From the NCBI RefSeq assembly GCF_014467075.1, contig NZ_AP023027.1:2421501-2485500 (forward strand): a DNA stretch of 64,000 nt. Reading direction: 5' to 3'. Source of the DNA: Anaerostipes caccae L1-92 (lineage in GTDB: Bacteria > Bacillota > Clostridia > Lachnospirales > Lachnospiraceae). Shown here in pieces: positions 25,893-33,198 of the stretch (within the stretch, counting starts at the first letter, position 1; every line of letters starts with the position of its first letter). The position numbers were made by a program, and so were the translations under genes. Below the pieces are notes generated by a model, which had not been told where the DNA came from, searched no databases, and saw nothing but the letters and a program-made list of their open reading frames with translations.

Positions 25893-27092
25893 ATGAAAAT
25901 GAATACATTACAGGACTATATCGACCGCTTAAACCAGCTGAATTTTAAAGAAATGTACCAGAATGACTTTTTCCTGACCTGGGAAAAAACTGACGACGAA
26001 CTGGAGGCTGTATGGCTGGTAGCCGATGCCCTCCGCTTCATGCGTGAGAACAACATTTCCACCAAGGTATTTGAAAGCGGTCTCGGAATCTCTCTGTTCC
26101 GCGACAATTCTACCAGAACACGTTTCTCCTTTGCCTCTGCCTGCAACTTACTCGGACTTGAAGTTCAGGATCTGGATGAAGGAAAATCCCAGATCGCTCA
26201 CGGTGAAACTGTGCGGGAGACAGCCAACATGATCTCCTTCATGGCAGACGTGATCGGAATCCGGGACGATATGTACATCGGAAAAGGAAATGCTTATATG
26301 CACGAAGTGGCTGATTCCGTAGAACAGGGAAATAAAGACGGAATCCTGGAACAGCGCCCTACTCTCGTGAATCTCCAGTGCGATATTGACCACCCGACCC
26401 AGTGTATGGCAGATATGCTCCATATCATCCACGAGTTCGGCGGTGTGGAAAACTTAAAAGGAAAGAAATTAGCCATGTCCTGGGCCTACTCTCCTTCTTA
26501 CGGAAAGCCCCTCTCCGTTCCTCAGGGTGTCATCGGCCTGATGACCAGAATGGGCATGGATGTAGTGCTTGCGCATCCGGAAGGATACGATGTAATGCCG
26601 GAAGTTGAGGAAGTCGCAAGAAAGAACGCAGAAAAATCCGGCGGAACTTTCACAAAGACCAACAGCATGGAAGAGGCATTTAAAGATGCCGACATTGTCT
26701 ATCCAAAGAGCTGGGCTCCTTTCGCAGCTATGGAAGAACGCACCGAACTTTACGGAAACGGTGATTTTGACGGCATCGACCGCCTGGAAAAAGAACTTCT
26801 TGCCCAGAACGCAAAGCATAAAGACTGGGCATGTACAGAGGAACTGATGAAAACAACTAAGGACGGAAAAGCCCTTTACCTGCACTGCCTGCCTGCCGAT
26901 ATCACCGGTTTAAGCTGTGAGGAAGGCGAAGTGGATGAGAGCGTCTTTGACCGTTACCGCAATCCGCTCTACAAAGAAGCAAGCTACAAACCATATGTGA
27001 TCGCAGCTATGATCTTCCTGAGCAAATTTGAAGATCCTCAGGCTATCCTCAAAAAGCTTGAAGAAAATAAAAAGCCAAGAATCTTTAAATAA
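25893..27092 (+). CDS. ygeW: Knotted carbamoyltransferase YgeW
   Basis: 399 residues, related to aspartate/ornithine carbamoyltransferases but longer. Seen: the carbamoyl-phosphate motif DNSTRTRFSF, DIDHPTQCMADMLHI, and YLHCLPADITG near the C-terminus; the substrate-side sequence CEEGEVDES differs from classical enzymes. Known: YgeW has a knotted fold and an unassigned acceptor in E. coli. With carbamate kinase next door the likely direction is phosphorolysis of a ureido compound, giving carbamoyl phosphate and an amine for YgeY and DpaL. That order of steps is inference. Confidence 0.94.
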   Translation: MKMNTLQDYIDRLNQLNFKEMYQNDFFLTWEKTDDELEAVWLVADALRFMRENNISTKVFESGLGISLFRDNSTRTRFSFASACNLLGLEVQDLDEGKSQIAHGETVRETANMISFMADVIGIRDDMYIGKGNAYMHEVADSVEQGNKDGILEQRPTLVNLQCDIDHPTQCMADMLHIIHEFGGVENLKGKKLAMSWAYSPSYGKPLSVPQGVIGLMTRMGMDVVLAHPEGYDVMPEVEEVARKNAEKSGGTFTKTNSMEEAFKDADIVYPKSWAPFAAMEERTELYGNGDFDGIDRLEKELLAQNAKHKDWACTEELMKTTKDGKALYLHCLPADITGLSCEEGEVDESVFDRYRNPLYKEASYKPYVIAAMIFLSKFEDPQAILKKLEENKKPRIFK

Positions 27093-27114
27093 TCTGAACT
27101 GCTAATTTCTAGTT

Positions 27115-27162
27115 TACCGCCACTTACATTCTGACAATGACGTTTGTTCGTGGCGGTTTCTA
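27115..27162 (+). other. Hairpin between ygeW and carbamate kinase
   Basis: ACCGCCAC at 27116-27123 pairs with GTGGCGGT at 27150-27157 and is followed by a short T-rich run, just before the AGGAGG of the kinase gene. It could trim or partly terminate transcripts, giving less kinase than ygeW. Confidence 0.4.
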
Positions 27163-27179
27163 TTTTCAGGAGGTATCCC

Positions 27180-28124
27180 ATGTATACTAGAAAAAGAATC
27201 GTCATCGCTTTAGGCGGCAACGCTCTGGGAGATTCACTGCCGGAGCAGATGACTGCCGTTAAATCCACATCCAAAGCTATCTGTGACCTGATTGAAGACG
27301 GCCATGAGGTTGTCATTGTCCACGGAAACGGTCCCCAGGTCGGTATGATCAACAACGCCATGAGTGCATTAAGCCGGGAAGATGAGAACCAGCCAAACAC
27401 TCCTCTGTCCGTCTGTGTGGCCATGAGCCAGGGCTATATCGGATATGATCTCCAGAATGCCATCCGGGAGGAATTGAGGAAGCGAGGATTCCTCCGGACA
27501 CCGGTAGTAACGATCATCACACAAGTCCGGGTAGATGAAAAAGATCCGGCCTTCGATAACCCATCTAAACCGATTGGCCGCTTCCTCTCCAAAGAAGACG
27601 CGGATTTTCAGGCCAAAGAATACGGCCATATCATGAAAGAGGACGCAGGCCGGGGCTACCGCCGGGTCGTGGCTTCCCCAAAACCGAAAGAAATCGTAGA
27701 GCTTGGGGCTATCCGCAATCTGGTGGACTCCGGACGTGTCGTGATAACCTGCGGCGGCGGCGGAATTCCTGTGACTTTAAAAGGCGATCATTTATCCGGT
27801 GCCAGCGCGGTCATCGACAAGGACTTTGCCAGCTCCCTGCTGGCGAAAGAACTGGATGCGGACGTGCTGATCATCCTGACAGCCGTGGAAAAGGTGGCCA
27901 TCAATTTCGGCAAAGAAAACGAACAATGGCTGTCTGATCTGACCATCGAGGAGGCAGAGCGCTACATCGGGGAAGGACATTTTGCTCCCGGCTCTATGCT
28001 CCCGAAAGTACAGGCCGCTATCGACTTCGCCGGCTCTAAGGCAGGACGTACTGCCATGATCACTCTTTTGGAAAAAGCAAAGGACGGAATCATGGGGAAA
28101 ACTGGCACACGGATTCACAAATAA
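27180..28124 (+). CDS. arcC: Carbamate kinase
   Basis: About 314 residues from the ATG at 27180 with AGGAGG upstream. Seen: KRIVIALGGNALGDSLPEQ, VIVHGNGPQVGMINNAMSAL, CVAMSQGYIGYDLQNAIREEL, VVASPKPKEIVELGAIRNLV, GGGGIPV and KDFASSLLAKELDADVLIIL. All are standard carbamate kinase segments. Known reaction: carbamoyl phosphate plus ADP gives ATP, CO2 and ammonia. Last gene of the plus-strand operon, where it would turn YgeW-derived carbamoyl phosphate into ATP, a plausible main energy yield of purine fermentation. Confidence 0.96.
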   Translation: MYTRKRIVIALGGNALGDSLPEQMTAVKSTSKAICDLIEDGHEVVIVHGNGPQVGMINNAMSALSREDENQPNTPLSVCVAMSQGYIGYDLQNAIREELRKRGFLRTPVVTIITQVRVDEKDPAFDNPSKPIGRFLSKEDADFQAKEYGHIMKEDAGRGYRRVVASPKPKEIVELGAIRNLVDSGRVVITCGGGGIPVTLKGDHLSGASAVIDKDFASSLLAKELDADVLIILTAVEKVAINFGKENEQWLSDLTIEEAERYIGEGHFAPGSMLPKVQAAIDFAGSKAGRTAMITLLEKAKDGIMGKTGTRIHK

Positions 28125-28133
28125 TCAGAGCCA

Positions 28134-28165
28134 GAAAGGACACTCCTTTTCGGGAGCGTCCTTTT
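28134..28165 (+). terminator. Terminator after carbamate kinase
   Basis: AAAGGAC and CTCC pair with GGGAG and GTCCTTTT around a short T-rich loop, with one mismatch. It closes the purine cluster. Confidence 0.75.
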
Positions 28166-28175
28166 CCATGCCTGT

Positions 28176-29000
28176 TTATACTTCTTTTTTCTTGACCGGA
28201 AAACATACTTCTGTTACCAGATCCTCCGGTGTCCTGGCATCATGCGGACTCACATGGTAAATGCAGACCGACGGCCCGTCAAAGTCATACCCGTTTTCAC
28301 AAATCCATTCCGCTACCGCCTTATTTACTCTCGTAATCTGGTCATAGCTTCCTTTGTATGTCACAGATGCTATCTGCATTTCGTCCACATACTTGAATTT
28401 TACATGCTCCGTGTCTTGATAGGTTCCATCGACAGACACCTGGATTTCCACATCCACATCACTTTCCTTAAACCCTTTGTCATGGAACACAGCAAGTCCA
28501 TAGCCTGGATTTTCCGGTTTCACGTTCTGCCCCGCAATCTCCTTATTTAGCGTCTCCCACAGCATTCCTTCACAGTCGTAGGCAGGAATCACCTGTCTCA
28601 CACTGGCTACATACCTCTTCGGCAGTGTTTTTAACGTCACATTATAATCCATAAAGTTTCCATCCTTTCTCAGCCACTGAATCGTATTGTCAAGAAGTCT
28701 GAGTCTTTGTTCCGTTTCCTGAGCCTGACAGAGAAGTTCTTCCCTCTTGATCATCAGGAATTGTTCCATCTCTTCCTCATTTTCGTATTTATTCAGGATT
28801 TCCCCTATGACAGACAGTCCAAATCCCATAGTCCTTAATGCCTGTATAGTATCTGCCTCCGGAAGCTGGGATTCGCTGTAATATCTGTATCCGGTACTTT
28901 CATCTACCGACTCCGGTATCAATAGTCCGATCTTGTCATAATGGCGCAGCATACGGATACTGACTCTTGACAACTTTGAAAAATCTCCGATTCTTAACAT
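28176..29000 (-). CDS. MerR family regulator with GyrI-like effector domain
   Basis: 274 residues. Seen: the MerR DNA-binding start LRIGDFSKLSRVSIRMLRHY with DKIGLLIPESVDESTGYRYY (residues 1-70), a coiled dimerisation helix to about residue 110, then a GyrI-like/BmrR effector domain (YNVTLKTLPKRYVASVRQVI, AVFHDKGFKESDVDVEIQVS). Known: such regulators bind cationic drugs or other small molecules and activate promoters with a long spacer. Its own promoter has a 19-base spacer holding a dyad. A second paralogue with the same plan starts at 30980. No target efflux gene is adjacent. Confidence 0.9.
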   Translation of the reverse strand: MLRIGDFSKLSRVSIRMLRHYDKIGLLIPESVDESTGYRYYSESQLPEADTIQALRTMGFGLSVIGEILNKYENEEEMEQFLMIKREELLCQAQETEQRLRLLDNTIQWLRKDGNFMDYNVTLKTLPKRYVASVRQVIPAYDCEGMLWETLNKEIAGQNVKPENPGYGLAVFHDKGFKESDVDVEIQVSVDGTYQDTEHVKFKYVDEMQIASVTYKGSYDQITRVNKAVAEWICENGYDFDGPSVCIYHVSPHDARTPEDLVTEVCFPVKKKEV

Positions 29001-29045
29001 TATTTACACCTCTCACATATGTGGATTTTTTCTGAGCTCATCTTC

Positions 29046-29076
29046 AATATAGACTATAGCACTGTGTCAGAGTCAA
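29046..29076 (-). promoter_or_regulatory. MerR-type promoter with 19-base spacer
   Basis: On the minus strand TTGACT (29076-29071) and TATATT (29051-29046) are 19 bases apart, with GACT and AGTC half-sites flanking the spacer. This is the hallmark of promoters twisted open by MerR proteins, so the upstream gene is probably autoregulated. Confidence 0.65.
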
Positions 29077-29145
29077 GGAATTTTTTTAAATAATTTTTTA
29101 CGAACTTTTCCCAGGCAGATATTAGTTCCTTTTTCTATACAGCAA

Positions 29146-29179
29146 CAAAAGCCGACAGGTTCATCTGTCAGCTTTTTTT
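29146..29179 (-). terminator. Terminator after the PTS IIA-like gene
   Basis: AAAAGC and GACAG pair with CTGTC and GCTTTT around a six-base loop; the minus-strand copy ends in TTTTG. Confidence 0.65.
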
Positions 29180-29209
29180 AATATCTTCTTTGTTTCTTTA
29201 TTCCAAATA

Positions 29210-29569
29210 TCATTCGCTCAATATCTGAATCCTGCTTCCCTTTCTCAGCGCTGGTACCTCTGCCTTTTCCACACAGATACTTCCCGGGAGACAGTCTCCC
29301 TCTTCTTTAAAGGATATTGTCACATGTCCCAATGTTTCCAGATTGTCTTTTACCATGGAACCAATCTCTATGACCGTATATTCCGATCCGTCAATAAGTA
29401 ATTTTCTGGCTGTGCCGATTTCTCCGTTTATTTTGCTTCTCTCAATATAATAGGAATAATCTTTGAGTGTAATCAAAGCCTTCTCTGCAAATGTAACCAA
29501 CATTCCTTTTTCTGCAAATTTCTTCACTTCCGGTCCCACGTCAATCACCGTTGTTTCATATAATATCAT
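29210..29569 (-). CDS. Orphan PTS glucitol/sorbitol IIA-like protein lacking the phospho-His
   Basis: 119 residues with clear resemblance along its length to PTS glucitol-specific IIA (SrlB): TTVIDVGPEVKKFAEKGMLV, VTFAEKALITLKDYSYYIER, YTVIEIGSMVKDNLETLGHV and PGSICVEKAEVPALRKGSRI. Known: SrlB is phosphorylated on a His in the segment that follows the conserved Leu-x-x-Tyr; here that segment reads YSYYIERSKINGEI with no His, and the only His of the protein is the structural one in LGHVTI. No PTS IIB or IIC gene is nearby. It is probably not a phosphocarrier; a sensory or structural role is possible. Confidence 0.75.
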   Translation of the reverse strand: MILYETTVIDVGPEVKKFAEKGMLVTFAEKALITLKDYSYYIERSKINGEIGTARKLLIDGSEYTVIEIGSMVKDNLETLGHVTISFKEEGDCLPGSICVEKAEVPALRKGSRIQILSE

Positions 29570-29697
29570 AATGTGTTCCTTTCCAGAGTTTTTCTATATT
29601 TTCACTAGCTTTGAATAGAATGCATCATTCAAAATTCTTTGTCAACACTTTTTAAACACTATCTTATTTCTCTGCTTTCTTTGTGTGCCTCTTGCTT

Positions 29698-30756
29698 CTA
29701 TACTGTCCGCTTCCAAATATAAACTGTAAGATATGGAGGAAGATTGCCGGAACTCCCTGTATTCCCATGGTTGTGTGCCTGTCCTCCTCCATTATTATTC
29801 GTATTATGTGCAGGAACAGTATGTGCATGCCCACCGCTGCTTACAATGATATCACTCCTTGTACTTGTATGACTGCCATTCGTACCTGGCCTTCCACCCC
29901 CTCCTCCGATTGTATTGTCAGATAACCAGTTAAATGTATGGTTATGTGCTCCACTGCTTGGTATATTAAATGCGTTTACACTGTGAGAATGTGAAGGAAT
30001 ATGTGGCAGTCCAAGAGTAAAGTTTCCTGTACCGTGTATATGTGTTTTTGTACCTCCTGGTTTTTCTCCATAATTAAAGTCTGCATCTTCAGAATGAAAA
30101 CCAAATAAGGTTTTCCCCTGTGCAAATGCAACCCACGTGCCTCCAAAGAGCAAGCCGGGATTGATATTGTTTGCAGAAATATAAATACTCCCTACCGGAT
30201 AAATTTTATCCGTCATCTGGTCTATTTGTTTTTTTAAGTCCAAACTTAAATCCTCTACCTTACTATTCACTTGCTCTATTTCATCTGTATGCCTCTGATA
30301 TGCTTCTATATTTACCAACCCGTTCGGATTTAATATTACCTCAAACGGCACTCTATTCGATGTTTTAAAATAGAAATCCCATGTCACAGAAAACCCCGGA
30401 CTCTCTGACGCAGATGGTATATTTTTTCTTTCCGATGCCTGTGCGATACAGTAAAGAATTTCTCCTTCATCCGGATCTTTTGCATAAAATCCTACCTGCC
30501 ACAAATCATAACTTTCTTCCAAGCCGCTGTTTTCCAGCAGCACGGGGATGATGAATTGGTCTCCCTCCGTCCTGGGCGGCTGTAAAATAATCCGTTTTCC
30601 ACCATCTGTGACTCTCGTCTGCTGCCGCAGGTTTACCACCGGAACCTTGCTGGCTCCCGTCATTACTTTCGTAATCTTCAGGGTCTGTCCGTCTGCAAGT
30701 TTAGCCTGAAGAGCCGCTCCTTTATCCGTTAAAACAGTATCCTCCCAACGATTCAT
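29698..30756 (-). CDS. Orphan phage tail-fibre/collar-like protein
   Basis: About 352 residues from the ATG at 30756 (GGAGG site). Seen: an N-terminal phage tail-collar fibre domain (WEDTVLTDKGAALQAKLADG, ITKVMTGASKVPVVNLRQQT), a short coiled helix (HTDEIEQVNSKVEDLSLDL), then a receptor-tip-like C-terminus with PVGSIYISANNINPGLLFGG, TWVAFAQGKTLFGF and many His-x-His pairs, ending NLPPYLTVYIWKRTV. Known: His-x-His tips bind metal in trimeric tail fibres. No other phage gene is adjacent, so it is a prophage remnant, a domesticated fibre, or part of a dispersed tailocin-like system. Confidence 0.82.
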   Translation of the reverse strand: MNRWEDTVLTDKGAALQAKLADGQTLKITKVMTGASKVPVVNLRQQTRVTDGGKRIILQPPRTEGDQFIIPVLLENSGLEESYDLWQVGFYAKDPDEGEILYCIAQASERKNIPSASESPGFSVTWDFYFKTSNRVPFEVILNPNGLVNIEAYQRHTDEIEQVNSKVEDLSLDLKKQIDQMTDKIYPVGSIYISANNINPGLLFGGTWVAFAQGKTLFGFHSEDADFNYGEKPGGTKTHIHGTGNFTLGLPHIPSHSHSVNAFNIPSSGAHNHTFNWLSDNTIGGGGGRPGTNGSHTSTRSDIIVSSGGHAHTVPAHNTNNNGGGQAHNHGNTGSSGNLPPYLTVYIWKRTV

Positions 30757-30922
30757 ACTACTACCTCCTGATAATACATCATTGTTTACAGAACTCATTG
30801 ACAATTTTGCCGGATCATGATCTCTATAAAAAATATATCACGGCGAATCAGGGCATCGTGGGCATTTTTCACACAATTTCCGTTTGGCTCTTTGAACCTC
30901 TCATAATAATATAACTTCGCTG

Positions 30923-30951
30923 TTGATACAATAAAACGTATCCAATATAAT
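30923..30951 (+). promoter_or_regulatory. Promoter/operator of the second MerR gene
   Basis: TTGATA (30923-30928), a 17-base spacer and a perfect TATAAT (30946-30951). GATAC and GTATC form a dyad within the spacer, an apt site for the encoded MerR protein. Confidence 0.6.
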
Positions 30952-30979
30952 CAAAGAAAAAGAGAAAGGACGAAGATAT

Positions 30980-31855
30980 ATGATGTTCAGAATTGGAGAA
31001 TTTTCCAAGCTCACGCAGGTTACAGTCCGAATGCTCAGACACTATGACCAGACAGGCCTTTTAAAACCTGCACAGATCGATCCAATGACCGGATACAGAA
31101 TGTATTCCGTGGAACAGATTCCTGTATTAAATAAGATCATCTATTTGCGGGACAGTGGGTTCCAGGTCTCTGAAATCAAGGAAGCCCTTCATGCCGAAAA
31201 TCCTACCTCTTTGACAGAGCTTCTTGATAAAAAATATACGGCAATACTGAATACTATAGAAATTGAGAAAATACGGCTGAAAAAAATAGAACTCGCGAAA
31301 CATGAACTCTTGGACAGTCAAAACGAACTGCATTATCAAGTTTCAATAAAGTCTATCCCCAGCTGCCGGGTGCTCTCTATAAGAAAAATAATCCCCGACT
31401 ACTATGCGGAAGGGGACCTGTGGAAAAACTTGTCCGAATTTGCCTGCAGTCATCATATAGCAATAACAGATGATGCGGCATTCTCTATCTATCATGATGC
31501 AGAATATAAAGAACAGAATGTCGACGTTGAATTGTGTGTTCCTGTCCAGAGCTTCAGCGAGAACAAAGGCGGCTTTATATTTCGGGATACAGAACCTGTC
31601 CCGTTCATGGCCTTTACAATGGTATATGGACCTTTTTCAAATATTGCAGGGGCATATCAATCTTTTGCAGGCTGGCTCCAAAAAAATGAACAGTTTCAAA
31701 TGTCGGGCCAGAATCGCCAAATTGTACACCGCGGCCCCTGGAATGAACATAATCCTGAAAACTTTCTCGTCGAAATTCAGATTCCTCTAAAACCGCCGCT
31801 TTCTGCTTTCCATTTATCCAATGCTCCATTTTCCCTTGACCCTCACATCGTGTGA
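30980..31855 (+). CDS. MerR family regulator with GyrI-like effector domain
   Basis: 291 residues. Seen: MFRIGEFSKLTQVTVRMLRH and TGLLKPAQIDPMTGYRMYSV at the N-terminus, a dimerisation helix to about residue 115, then a GyrI-like domain (LHYQVSIKSIPSCRVLSIRK, AFSIYHDAEYKEQNVDVELC). It is a paralogue of the gene at 28176, pointing the other way, with the tail-fibre and IIA-like genes between them. Its stop overlaps the longest TrmO frame but not the likely TrmO start. Two start ATGs lie side by side (30980, 30983). Confidence 0.88.
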   Translation: MMFRIGEFSKLTQVTVRMLRHYDQTGLLKPAQIDPMTGYRMYSVEQIPVLNKIIYLRDSGFQVSEIKEALHAENPTSLTELLDKKYTAILNTIEIEKIRLKKIELAKHELLDSQNELHYQVSIKSIPSCRVLSIRKIIPDYYAEGDLWKNLSEFACSHHIAITDDAAFSIYHDAEYKEQNVDVELCVPVQSFSENKGGFIFRDTEPVPFMAFTMVYGPFSNIAGAYQSFAGWLQKNEQFQMSGQNRQIVHRGPWNEHNPENFLVEIQIPLKPPLSAFHLSNAPFSLDPHIV

Positions 31856-31908
31856 GGGTCTATATTTATTTTGTTATCAAATCAAACAGTAAAACAGGAG
31901 GTACTTTT

Positions 31909-32415
31909 ATGACATCATTTAACATTCGGTCCATAGGAAAAATTTATACTGACGAGAAGGGAAGATTCATTAAGATCGATCCGCCGTTTATCCCCGCTCT
32001 TGAGGCTTTGGACGGCTTCACCCATATCAATGTCATATGGTGGTTCAGTGAGTGTGATTCGGACTCTGATAGAGATACTCTGGTGACAGAAAGGCCTTAT
32101 AAAAAAGGTCCCAGACGAATGGGGATCTTTTCAACCAGTTCTCCCCACCGCCCCAATCCGATCGCTTTAAGCACCGCAGAGATTCTTCATGTTAATCATC
32201 AAAACGGTGAAATCCAGATTGCTTATATCGATGCCAATGACAATACCCCGGTCCTGGATCTAAAACCCTATACACCAAGCCTTGACCGGATAGAAACGCC
32301 TGCGGTACCTGAATGGTGCCGTCATTGGCCAAGAAGTTCTGAAGAATCGGCAGACTTTGATTGGGATCAGGAATTTAACTTCCAGGGGCACTCCCCATCC
32401 CGGGTTCCGGATTAA
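31909..32415 (+). CDS. trmO: tRNA (N6-threonylcarbamoyladenosine(37)-N6)-methyltransferase TrmO
   Basis: About 168 residues from the ATG at 31909 (AGGAGG site). Seen: FNIRSIGKIYTDEKGRF, LEALDGFTHINVIWWFSECD, the signature MGIFSTSSPHRPNPIALSTA and LDLKPYTPSLDRIETPAVP. Known: TrmO (YaeB/VirR family) is a SAM-dependent beta-barrel methyltransferase acting on t6A37 of tRNA-Thr; shorter family members also occur as general SAM-binding proteins. The gene lies 53 bases after the MerR gene and ends before a terminator shared with the tRNA. Confidence 0.88.
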   Translation: MTSFNIRSIGKIYTDEKGRFIKIDPPFIPALEALDGFTHINVIWWFSECDSDSDRDTLVTERPYKKGPRRMGIFSTSSPHRPNPIALSTAEILHVNHQNGEIQIAYIDANDNTPVLDLKPYTPSLDRIETPAVPEWCRHWPRSSEESADFDWDQEFNFQGHSPSRVPD

Positions 32416-32462
32416 TAATTAATTAGAACAAAGAGAACAGGGCCGCTTCAACGTCCCCATAG

Positions 32463-32505
32463 AACAAAAAAAACGGTTAAGTTCTAAATTTGAACTTAAC
32501 CGTTA
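32463..32505. terminator. Bidirectional terminator between trmO and tRNA-Leu
   Basis: AACGGTTAAGTTC (from 32472) pairs perfectly with GAACTTAACCGTT; an A/T run on the left side gives a U-tract to the tRNA transcript on the minus strand. Confidence 0.85.
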
Positions 32506-32512
32506 CTTATAA

Positions 32513-32596
32513 TGCAGAAGAAGAGACTCGAACTCTCACGGGAGTAATCCCACTGCCGCCTGAAGACAGCGCGTCTGCCAGTTCCGCCACTTCTGC
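32513..32596 (-). tRNA. tRNA-Leu (anticodon CAG)
   Basis: Read on the minus strand, GCAGAAG pairs with CTTCTGC as acceptor stem. The D arm holds GCG and CGC, the anticodon stem CTGTC/GGCAG has loop TTCAGGC with anticodon CAG, and there is a long variable arm (GGGATTACTCCC) and a T arm with GTTCGAGTC. The long variable arm and anticodon fit leucine. CCA is not encoded. Confidence 0.93.
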
Positions 32597-32700
32597 ATGT
32601 CTCAAGCATGATTAATAATACACGATTCCAAAGAAAATATCCAGTCTTTTTTTGATTTTTCTTGTACTTTTTTACATACACGCCTGAAACTATTGAAAAA

Positions 32701-33021
32701 CTACTTCTGTTCCTGCATCCACTGTTCGATCTGGTCCCTTGTTTGGGCTGCTACCAAAGGCTCTCCGGCCTTCCCGTCTTTGAATAAAATCATCGTAGGA
32801 ATCGTCATCACTCCAAATCTCTCTGCCAGTTCCATCTGCTCATCAATATTGATCTTTCCAATCTGAACCGAATCTTCCCGGTCCTCACCAATCTGGTCTA
32901 AAGCAGGGGAGATCCTTCTGCAGTAACCGCACCAGGGCGCCCAGAAATCTACCAATATCGGTTTTTTTGCTTCTAATACCTCTGATTGAAAATTTTCTTT
33001 TGTTATATTTATAATACTCAT
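32701..33021 (-). CDS. Thioredoxin-like protein with WCGYC active site
   Basis: About 106 residues from the ATG at 33021 (GGAGGAA site); the longer frame to 33108 runs over the promoter. Seen: a full thioredoxin fold with ILVDFWAPWCGYCRRISPAL and the cis-Pro region VMTIPTMILFKDG. The active site is Cys-Gly-Tyr-Cys rather than Cys-Gly-Pro-Cys; known work shows the central residues set redox potential, so a less reducing protein is likely. It is preceded by a strong promoter covered by three repeated half-sites, which implies inducible repression. Confidence 0.9.
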   Translation of the reverse strand: MSIINITKENFQSEVLEAKKPILVDFWAPWCGYCRRISPALDQIGEDREDSVQIGKINIDEQMELAERFGVMTIPTMILFKDGKAGEPLVAAQTRDQIEQWMQEQK

Positions 33022-33061
33022 GCTGTTTCCTCCATCTCTTTTGTAAACTGAAACTTTTTCT

Positions 33062-33108
33062 GTTACATTTCTTAATGTAACTATATCAGTTACATTTAAA
33101 CTTGTCAA
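33062..33108 (-). promoter_or_regulatory. Promoter with three-half-site operator for the thioredoxin gene
   Basis: On the minus strand TTGACA (33108-33103), a 17-base spacer and TATAGT (33085-33080). GTTACATT occurs at 33089-33096 and 33062-33069 and its complement AATGTAAC at 33074-33081, giving two overlapping dyads with 7- and 4-base centres that cover the spacer, the -10 box and the start region. The arrangement is that of a repressor operator; the regulator is not identified. Confidence 0.7.
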
Positions 33109-33122
33109 GCAGTGAATGAAAA

Positions 33123-33157
33123 TAGACAGCCAATTTATTTAAAATTGACTGTCTAAT
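33123..33157 (-). terminator. Terminator after the surface-protein gene
   Basis: AGACAG and CAATTT pair with AAATTG and CTGTCT; on the minus strand the stem is followed by TATTTTC. Confidence 0.65.
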
Positions 33158-33198
33158 CTCGAACCTAAGACTCGCGCCCCAGCTGTTTTATGATACTC

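Noticed and set aside
29698..30756. Diversity-generating retroelement acting on the tail-fibre gene
   Set aside because: No reverse transcriptase, template repeat or Avd-like gene nearby, and the C-terminus is a His-x-His fibre tip, not a C-type lectin fold.
28176..31855. A full prophage in this interval
   Set aside because: Only one phage-type gene is present; no integrase, capsid, terminase or att repeats are visible.
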